From positions 69,085,073 to 69,149,072 of the forward strand of contig CAXKWD010000006.1 in the NCBI GenBank assembly GCA_964059195.1: DNA of 64,000 bases. Direction: 5' to 3'. Source of the stretch: Ectobius pallidus. Its lineage: Eukaryota; Arthropoda; Insecta; Blattodea; Ectobiidae. Positions 55,370-64,000 of this stretch are shown one piece after another; positions within the stretch are counted from its first letter, which is position 1; each line of letters begins with the position of its first letter. A model generated the notes under the pieces. The model worked only from the letters and a program-made list of their open reading frames with translations, was not told the DNA's origin and ran no database searches. Both the position numbers and the translations under genes were made by a program.

Positions 55370-58300
55370 TTTCGGTGTGACGTTACCTTTCCATATTGCA
55401 TTTTGCTGGCATAAAATATATTATTTAAATTAGATTTACAAACCTGGATTACCATTACCATAATATTACCATAAAATTTCCTTAACTTTTTACTTTTGAC
55501 AACATGGTTTATGCATTCTTCTTTCTTTATTAACTTTCTAGTCTCCATAAACCATGTTCCATTTTAAGTGAATTAGTATTTTGCAGGACAGGGAGACTTT
55601 CATGAGCAGCACTACAGAAAAGGGGAGAATCTTTAAAATGGCGTCTCAACATCCGATAGGGGCACAAATACGAACAACTTGCTATGTAATGCATTCTGCA
55701 CCTATCGCAGATTGTTTTGAAACTTCTAATTTGCTCATTTTTCACCAAAAAAATACCATCCTTTCCCCTTAACTACTCTTAGGTCCTTTGAGTAGGCATA
55801 TTATCAGAAGGCTCTCTAAGAAGGTATTCAAATTCCAAAGTGCTAATGATACTGATACTGTTGCTGATTGCTATTCCATGGAAAAGGGGATAAGTCTGAA
55901 TTTGAAGACACAACATTAAAAGCTAGCAATGTGGATGATTTGTGGCTACTCCAGTAATTAAAAAAAAATCTATCGGCTACTCGGCTAGTAATGAACAAGT
56001 CCTTATTTCAAGAAATAAGGCAGCCTCACCACTGAAACATGTTTATCGAGGAGAAGAGAGGCAAGTTCAGAAAATGTAATATGGTAACACTGATCATATG
56101 CACCATTTTGACATCAAGACAGAAGCTACATAATGTTCCGTTTAAAATAATCGAGTTACTTCCCGTAAAATTCGGTAATAACGTTTTTGAGTTCTCTTCA
56201 TATGGCTATCCTAATTCACTCTGTATAAAATTTATGTTTCTTTCATAAAAGCTTGTTTCTCTGTTCTCTAAGTTGTATTACATTTAGAACACCAATAAGT
56301 TGCTTTGTTTTCTTTCTATATCGCTTAGGCTCTGATACCACTTTGGACGGATAGTACATTGTGATTATACAAAATGTTCAGGACAGAAGGCCTTAACATT
56401 CAATATAAATTGCATTACATCTAACACATTTATTTTTAAACTCAAAGCTAATGTCTTGGAATGCTAATATGCATGCAACCAATATAATGTAGGCTATCAT
56501 ATTTTTCTTTCTCTGAAAATACTTAAGCTTAGAACACCATATGCATTACCTTTAGGAGCCGATGGTTTTAAGTTCCTCTTTTCAGTTCTGATATTCTTAA
56601 AAGAACCTATTTTAAAAGATCATTGTTTAAAAAAGTAAGCTCTGTGAAAAGTGAGGACAGCTTGCCATTTCGAAAACTGTGCAACGAAGTTATAAGTCAA
56701 AGCTGTGCCACACTCGGATTAACTGTTTTTGGAAGGAATGAAAAAAGCTAGCATAAATAATTTATCCCACTGAGCTGGTAACAGTTGGGCTTGAGACATT
56801 ACCAAGTTGTGGCAGTATCGTTAAAAGGTTTGAAATTCCTTGACTAGACTTTAATTTAAGAGTTAATGCCACCACCACTGTCTGCGTCAAGATGAATACT
56901 CATAGTGGATAGAGAAGTTGAGCAGTGACGGGTTAGAAGGAGGAATAGGGTGTACAAGATAAAACAAAGAACATGCAGTGTAAGATTTCTTGTATTAAAC
57001 AAAGGAATGTAGCAATGCGCTCAAAGCTATGAACTGCATCTCATAAAGGAGAACACAGACAGCTTATTATTTCTAGACGAGGAGGTAATAATTATAGCGA
57101 CCCTGTTTTACACTTATCTGAGAATTGCACACAGCTTTGTGTTGAAATTGACAGAGCTCTGCCGCCTAAATCAGAGGGAAGCATTACCTAATATGTTAGA
57201 TGGAAACTGTTAACATTTGTCCAGAAAATCGTAACAGTAGTTGTGTGAACAGAGAAGCAAAATTCATTAACTAATTTCTTCTTTTCGAAATTCATCGTTT
57301 AAATCGTTACAAATCGTTTGGGTTGTACCCTTGAGCTCGATCAATAAATTAATTATGTAATACCTTTATTCTCAACTTCTCTTATTACGCCTAAGCCTTT
57401 CGGTTATATGAAACTCTCGTCAGGGCATCTATTTTGTAGAGTTACATCTAAAAAGAATAAAACTGTGAAGTTAATTATGTAATATCGAAACTAGATTCCT
57501 GAAATCTGAACCATTAAAGAGACATGCATGAATTTGGAATACAAATGCAATAACTTATTAGTAAACCTTTCTTTACTTGGAATTTTGCTAGTTCATTTTA
57601 CTGTAAAATATGCAAGTCTGTTTTCAAAACGGGAAGAGAGAATATGTTCTTAAATTTTAATCGCTTATTTTATAAATGTACGGACTCTTATCAGCATTCT
57701 GTTTTAGACAATTTGTTGGATGCATCTTTGAATATAGCTTAGATATATAGACTACAAATATAGTGAATCCCGTTTCTGGAACCTTTGTTTTAAAAATCTG
57801 AAGATTTAAAGAGGAATACCCTGAGAATAAAATACAATACTAATAAAAAAGCTAACTTTTCATCCAAAAACCAATTGAACCAATTGAAAGTTAAAACATC
57901 CGGAAAAAGTAGCATGAATAGAATTAAAGTAAATTATGTATGATAGGCTTACCTCATTTTAAAGAGGTAAGTACAGCTTAGATATATATAATAGATATAT
58001 ATAATATAATATATAATATATTGAGCCAAACTGCTGTTCAAAAATGTATTTACCAGTTTCAATATGTTTCAATAACTTTAATTAGTAGCCTACTTTATAA
58101 TCTTCAAAAATACTTCACCGCAATATGTTATAATAGTGTATCTAAATGCGATAGGCCAACACTAAATTAGCGACGCGAAAATTTAATATAATATTAGCAT
58201 AAAGACAAAGCTAAAAATCCAACAAGTCTGAAATACTCCAAATAATTTATTAAATTTTAAGGTAAACTTTTGTGTTGGTTTGTGTTGTTATTATTATTAT

Positions 58301-59486
58301 TATTCGTATTATTATTATTATTATTATTATTATTGTCTTTGTTATAATAGTTGTAATAACAGTGTTTTTATAACATCGTTGGTTCTAATTTCGTTTAAAT
58401 TTCAGAAGTGTCCCGATTTCTCAGTATCAGAATCTGACAATCCTAGCTTAAGTGATTTTTTACTTAAAACCCTGAAATGACTGAAAGACTGAGACATACT
58501 GTATTCGCTTAAGCGTAGGCAGTCAGCGAAGCGAAGAAGCGGTGGTCTTATGTCTGCGTTCCTGAACTGCCTTGCCATCAAACTGATCCAGCGAAGACAT
58601 GCAACCATGTTCCATCCAGTCACAGCTTTCCATATCCTCAGCCATTAGTCAGAGAAAATTTTAAGCTTAAATGTTAATGGAACGTGTAGCGTGCTAGCTG
58701 AGCTGACGAGGAATTCAGCTATAAGCCAGCCGAACTATGCTAGAATAGAACCAACTTGCTGGCAAAACGCAGCACTAAAACCAGCACACTAAAGAGAAGC
58801 TTCATAAATATCTCTGCTAAATCTCTCTCTGGGGACTTATCGACTAGCCGGCATTCGTTGTAAACAACAAACAACATTTTACCCTTTCCCCCTCTTTCCA
58901 CCCAACTATTCTCTTCATACCATATACCACCCCATACAAACTGAAAAAAGTATATTTGCAAGAGCTCTTTAAATCTAACTTAAAGAAAAAGTCATTTTAT
59001 TTCTTACAGATTGCATACTAGAAAATAGGTTTTTCTCAGAGCACAACAAAGAAAAGGAAGCTGTATCTAGTAGTCAGGGATAAATAAAGGTGGTAATACT
59101 AATCATTCATTGCTTTTAAGGCGGAGTGAATTCAGATTTCTTTAGAGGGTTCTACGTGTTTTAACATTCCTTCTAGATAATTATAATGTTCGTATCTATA
59201 GCTATAAGAGATATTATCGTAATATAGGTAAGCCAATTCGAGTAGTCCCAGTTACTCCACCGACGGTCTACCGTTAACTAGGATTGAAGAAACAGGGCTT
59301 TTTGGCCGTTTCAACTTTCACCGTGCCAACACTCTTTACTTTCATATTTCATGGATAATTAATAACTTGCATAAAATTATATGTAAAACTTGTTGCAGGG
59401 CTATATGCAAATCCTACACCCACCCACCTTACAATAGTTTTGAGACTCAGGTCTAAACTATGATGGATGCTGTGAATTCGCCTTGG
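55370..59486. other. Unannotated stretch, about 4.1 kb
   Basis: No gene is recognised. It contains a TAATATA-rich run at about 57980-58022 and an ATT microsatellite at 58286-58333. A minus-strand frame, 58402-58623, has a protein-like look (RNADIRPPLLRFADCLRLSEY) but no family I can name. Open frames at 55530-55772 on both strands overlap and look incidental. Confidence 0.35.
58286..58333 (+). repeat. (ATT)n microsatellite
   Basis: ATT units with one CGT interruption. They yield a poly-Tyr frame that is not a gene. Confidence 0.9.
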
Positions 59487-59489
59487 TAA

Positions 59490-60004
59490 GGGTACGAACA
59501 AGACGCAGCTTGGTTGATCCCCTTCCTGGTCGCTACGCTGTTGAGCCAGGCGCCGGGCTTGAAGTGTGTATGCGCAAGACGCAGCCTGGTCGCTAAATGG
59601 CAGGTCGCATGTTATGATTAAATTTCTGAATTATGAACTTTTTTATTTCCATTTCTTTGTTATTATATTCTCATTCATAAGGTTTTGAAGACACAGAAGA
59701 CAAGTTTATGAATTTAAACTCATTACAGGAAACTTCATCAAAATTAATTACATGTAAAATATGTCACAAGAGTATTTCACTGTTTCACAGAGTTACTAAA
59801 TTGAATGTGTATTTTATAGTAAATTTAATGCTCTACAGCTTTTCTTCTAAAAGTTTTCGTTGTAAACCCAATATTTTAAGTGCTAAGATACTAAGTTTTC
59901 CGAAAAAGTGGCGTAAAAACTTTTTTGGCAAAAAAGTAGATTTTTGGCAGGGAATATACATTTCTTAAACGGTTTGAGATGGAGAATCAATGTATGGATA
60001 GAAA

Positions 60005-60041
<37 letters not shown>

Positions 60042-60526
60042 GTTTTCTTGAGTTGGTATGACCATTGTATTCAGTCTTCAGAGCACAAGAAGACAATAAA
60101 ACGAACTCACTTAACCCCGCAACACGAAAATTAACATAATATAAAATTATTAGGTTACTATAAATTATTAAACCATACAAGTCAGTGACGGTAGCCATGA
60201 ATGATCTCTACAATCCCTTCATTGAGTAGTAACAATATTTATTTTGGTGGTCTGAGCTGATTACAAAGAATAACTTATAAACAGTCCTTTGTTTGTGTAG
60301 CGATTGCGTAAGTATACAAGTACAACGCCTGAATCTAGACTACACGCTAGTGGCTGGTCGCATGAAAAAAGAGACCTAGCAATCTCCCAACAAACTGCGA
60401 CCTGTCCAGATGGCTGGCAAGAGACCATCCAAGCTGCGTCTTGTTCACCCTCGTAAGAAGACATGGCTTCATTCTTCCTGCTGCCTGCGGGCATGCGACC
60501 ATCCCGTTTCCGTCTTGCGCGTACCC
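59490..60526 (+). mobile_element. PIF/Harbinger-like element, unit 1
   Basis: 1037 bp starting GGGTACGAACAAGACGCAG and ending GTCTTGCGCGTACCC, with inverted ends. TAA flanks both sides (59487-59489 and 60527-60529), the preferred target of this superfamily. GC-rich ends carry repeated CAAGACGCAGC and GGTCGC motifs, while the middle is AT-rich with an ATT microsatellite (about 60007-60041). No transposase is encoded. Confidence 0.65.
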
Positions 60527-60529
60527 TAA

Positions 60530-61082
60530 GGGTACGAACAAGACGCAGCTTGGTTGGTCCCCTTCCTGGTCGCTACGCTGTTGAGCCAGGCGCCGAGCAT
60601 GAAGTGTGTGCGCGCAAGACGCAGCCTGGTCGCTCACCGGCAGGTCGCCCCTCTGTATATTCAGTGTGTAGCCAGTGACATGTTAAGGATTAAATTTTTG
60701 AATTATCTCGATTTATGTTTTTTATTTCTTTGTTATTATCTTCTCATTCATAAGGTTTTGAAGACTCAGAAGACAATGGGAATGAGTTTATGAATTCAAA
60801 CTCATTACAGGAAGCTTCATAAAAATTAGTTACATGTAAAATAAGTCACAAGAGTATTTCACTGTTTCACAGAGCTACTAAATTGAATGTGTATTTTATA
60901 GTAAATTTAATGCTCTACAGCTTTTCTTCTAAAAGTATTCGTTGTAAACCTAATACTTTAGGTGCTAGGATACAAAGTTCGCCGAAAAAGTGGCGTAAAA
61001 ACTTTTTTCGGCAAGAAAAGCAGATTAGATATATATATTTTTTCAATGGTTTGAGATGGAGAACCAATGTATGGATAGAAAC

Positions 61083-61117
<35 letters not shown>

Positions 61118-61541
61118 GTTTTCTTGAGTTGGTGCGACCATTGTATTCATTCTTCAGAGCACAAGAAGACGTTGAAACGAACACACTTAACCCCGCAACA
61201 CGAAAATTAACATAATATAAAATTATTAGGTTACTATAAATTATACAAAAATACTGAATATAAACCATACAAGTAGGTAACTGTAGCCATGATCTCTAAA
61301 ACCCCTTCATTAAGTAGTAACAATATTTATTTTGGTAGTCTGAGATGATTACAGAGGATGTATCTTATAAACAGTCCTTTGTTTGTGGAGCGATTGCAAA
61401 ATGCACAAGTGGAACGCCTGAACCTAGACTATACGCTAGCGGCCGGTCGCATGAAAAAAGAGGGCTAGCATTCTACCAGCAAACTGCGGCCTGACCAGAT
61501 GGCTGGCAAGAGACCATCCAAGCGGCGTCTTGTTCATTCTC
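60530..61541 (+). mobile_element. PIF/Harbinger-like element, unit 2 (right end lost)
   Basis: Direct repeat of unit 1, starting GGGTACGAACAAGACGCAG immediately after the shared TAA. It follows unit 1 through the ATT microsatellite (about 61083-61117) to GCGTCTTGTTCATTCTCG. The last 75 bp or so (CGTAAGAAGACATGG to GTACCC) are missing, where unit 3 abuts in opposite orientation. Confidence 0.65.
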
Positions 61542-62613
61542 GCGCAAGACGGAACCGGGATGGTCGCATGCCGCTGGCAGCTGGAAGAATGAAGTCATGT
61601 CTTCTTACGAGGGTGAACAAGACGCAGCTTGGATGGTCTCTTGCCAGCCATCTGGACAGGCCGCAGTATGTTGGTAGATTGCTAGGTCTCTTTTTTCATG
61701 CGACCAGCCGCTAGCGTGTAGTCTAGATTCAGGCGTTGCACTTGTATACTTACGCAATCGCTACACAAACAAAGGACTGTTTATAAGAGATATCCTATGT
61801 AATCAGCTCAGACCACCAAAATAAATATTGTTACTACTCAATGAAGGGATTTCAGAGATCATTCATGGCTACCGTCACTGACTTGTGTGGTTTATATTCA
61901 TTTCTTTGTATAATGTATAGTAACCTAATAATTTTATATTATGTTAATTTTCGTGTTGCGGGGTTATGTGTGTTCGTTTTATTGTCTTCTTGTGCTCTGA
62001 AGCTGAATACAATGGTCACACCAACTCAAGAAAACAATAACAATAATAATAATAATAATAATATTGTTTCTATCCATACATTGGTTCTCCATCTCAAACC
62101 GTTTAAAAAATGTATATTCCCTGCCAAAAATCTACCTTTTTTGCCTAAAAAAGTTTTTACGCCACTTTTTCGGCGAACTTTATATCTTAACACTTAAAGT
62201 ATTGGGTTTACAACGAAAACTTTTAGAAGAAAAGCTGTAGAGCATTAAATTTACTATAAAATACATATTCAATTTAGTAACTCTGTGAAACAGTGAAATA
62301 CTCTTGTGACATATTTTACATGCAACTAATTTTGATGAAGCTTCCTGTAATGAGTTCAAATTCATAAAAGTTTAAATTCATAAAATTCATAAACTCATTC
62401 CCATTGTCTTCTGTGTCTTCAAAACCTTATGAATGAGAATATAATAACAAAGAAATGAAAATAAAAAGTTCATAATTCAGAAATTTAATCCATAACATGC
62501 GACCTGACAGCGACCACGCTGCGTCTTGCGCACACACACTTCATGCCCGGCGCCTGGCTCAACAGCGTAGCGACCAGGAAGGGGACCATCCAAGCTGCGT
62601 CTTGTTCGTACCC
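61542..62613 (-). mobile_element. PIF/Harbinger-like element, unit 3 (inverted)
   Basis: Reverse complement of units 1 and 2. It begins GCGCAAGACGGAACCGGG, lacking only the outermost bases of that end, and finishes CAAGCTGCGTCTTGTTCGTACCC at 62613, followed by TAA (62614-62616). It retains the terminal segment that unit 2 lost. Units 2 and 3 thus form a large inverted repeat. Confidence 0.65.
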
Positions 62614-62616
62614 TAA

Positions 62617-63658
62617 CTGTGGACTTGCATAATATGGAACCGGCTATGTTCATGGTAGGGAGGATGGCACAAAACTAGCCACAGAACTCCTTTCTAGAAT
62701 ATCTTAAGTACACAGGGATAATTTTATTACTTTTCCTAACATGTACTTTCTTTTTCTAAAATTAAGATTATTAGGAACAAACATTTCCGAAATTGACGTT
62801 GAAAGATTGTGAATAATGTGATAAAAATCTATCGATTCATGCTTCATTTTTATGGGTCAATGGGTTTAAGTATGTTATGTTTATTTTGGAGTTGTTTGAC
62901 TTTTTTTCGAACTGATGTAATCTAAGCTGCGGTATTATCACAAAAACAGTTTTACTAGTATGGCAAGCGAAAATTTGAATGGGGTAACGTACTCTGCCCT
63001 TATAGGAACCGATTATTTTTCAATGCAAGCTCTCAACATATGAGAACAAGAATCTGACCAAACGATAATCACCGGTAACATCGTCACAAATGGTGCTTTT
63101 CAAATGTTGGCGCAATCCAGCAACATTTCCCATGTATCCGGCGGCCATAATATCAAATAATGTTCTTTGTAACTAAGTTTCCCACCCCAAATGGATAACA
63201 TCGTTCAGTCTAAGCAACAAACGTCAAACGAATTAACTCAAGAGGGGTTTTATTTAAATCCAGGTAAGTACATATGAAATTAAACATTAATTTTACTATA
63301 TATTTCCTTAAAACAAGCATAGTAACTAACGAATAATACTCATATAATTTGTTGTATATATTTGAATTTATTTATAACTGCTTCCACTATTTACAGGTTG
63401 CCAGTGACAAAGCTTACCAGGCAACAACAACAAAAAATACAGAAATCGAACGCATATAACACAACAAGCTAAGAAATCAGATAAATAAAAAACTTTTCAA
63501 TTGTCCGTAGAGGTGAACTTCAAAATTTTTATGGGATCTTACAAGATGTTTACTGTCATCTCCGCCATCTTCTTATTGCTGAGGCCGTAAGGTGGGGAAT
63601 AGAACCCCGTGGCCCAAACATCAATCCATGTTCTGTGATTTCATTTAATCTATGTTTC
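62617..63658. other. Unannotated stretch
   Basis: No gene is recognised. The sequence is AT-rich and unique within the window. Confidence 0.4.
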
Positions 63659-63958
63659 TTAATACTTCTCGTATACTTCTCTTAATGTTTCTCGTATAAT
63701 AAGGCACTGAAGGTGTGTAGATGTTTTCTTTTCCATTAACTTCTTATGATTGGCCATGGTCATCTCTTTACGTACTATGGGATCTAATATCATTCCGTAA
63801 TAGGGAGGATCTTTTAAAATAATGCCATGTTGCCTTTTACATCCATCGGCTGAGATTCCGAGGGGTTTCTCATGTACTATGCATTTCCTTTTTTTGAGAA
63901 CAGTGCTTAACTTAGACATTAGAATATTGTTTCTATGTGTGCGTAAAGGTTTCATCAT
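63659..63958 (-). CDS. Hypothetical open frame, 99 codons, unrecognised
   Basis: The frame reads MMKPLRTHRNNILMSKLSTVLKKRKC..., is Lys-rich (with HEKPLGISADGCKRQHG and ILKDPPYYGMILDP), and is open back to a TGA at the window edge (63998-64000). Residues upstream of the ATG (NLLTCSCDHDP) also read as protein-like. I recognise no domain, signal peptide or membrane segment. It could be a decayed element ORF or an exon of a gene extending beyond the window, or chance. Confidence 0.2.
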   Translation of the reverse strand: MMKPLRTHRNNILMSKLSTVLKKRKCIVHEKPLGISADGCKRQHGIILKDPPYYGMILDPIVRKEMTMANHKKLMEKKTSTHLQCLIIRETLREVYEKY

Positions 63959-64000
63959 AGGGTCATGGTCACAGGAACATGTTAAAAGGTTTCTATCTCA

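Noticed and set aside
58280..58480. Poly-tyrosine frame
   Set aside because: It is the translation of the ATT microsatellite.
58402..58623. Minus-strand frame with RNADIRPPLLRFADCLRLSEY
   Set aside because: It looks protein-like, but I cannot tie it to any family. No start, splice or promoter context supports a gene.
60261..61714. Overlapping frames on both strands (for example 60347-60637 and 61499-61714)
   Set aside because: They lie in the GC-rich ends of the Harbinger-like copies. The same frame recurs in each copy only because the DNA is repeated.

Overview
The window looks like a piece of a large, AT-rich, transposon-dominated arthropod (probably insect) genome. The grounds are intron and TE signals of eukaryotic type, insect-style Helitron termini, non-LTR retrotransposons, Pol III tRNA-like units, and no operons or bacterial genes. 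I see no convincing host protein-coding gene. The only intact long reading frames belong to a LINE. The species cannot be fixed from the sequence alone.

Layout, left: 1.2-2.4 kb holds an internally deleted copy of a dispersed arthropod gene family. 3.1-3.26 kb has a promoter-like cluster (CRE, TATA, Inr) ending at a good splice donor. 7.09-8.76 kb is a TIR element carrying a perfect 115-bp inverted repeat made of two tRNA-like genes.

Layout, centre: 9.05-33.38 kb is bounded by two direct copies of a 1.6-kb hAT-like element. The outer ends of this 24.3-kb block carry the same 8-bp flank, so it may have moved as one composite transposon. Inside it lie an old segmental duplication, a Tc1/mariner-type MITE beside a mariner fragment, a Jockey-like RT fragment, a 2.5-kb minisatellite of 32-bp monomers with an 801-bp higher-order period, the 5' end of an LTR element, and a decayed autonomous Helitron (RepHel) with a non-autonomous Helitron nested in it.

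Layout, right: 36.3-38.1 kb is a 5'-truncated LINE. 38.6-40.6 kb is a 13-unit minisatellite of about 155 bp. 45.63-53.41 kb is a Helitron into which a complete, apparently intact I-group LINE (46.0-51.6 kb, two ORFs, 11-bp target duplication) and a second repeat-bearing element have been inserted. 54.8-55.1 kb is a tRNA-derived SINE. 59.49-62.61 kb holds three abutting copies of a PIF/Harbinger-like element sharing TAA target sites.

Nothing here acts as a cellular pathway. The functional units are mobile elements: the LINE supplies endonuclease, RT and RNase H for target-primed insertion, the Helitron once supplied a rolling-circle Rep/helicase, and the remaining elements depend on enzymes encoded elsewhere. 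The palindromic octamer TAGGCCTA is strikingly over-represented throughout.
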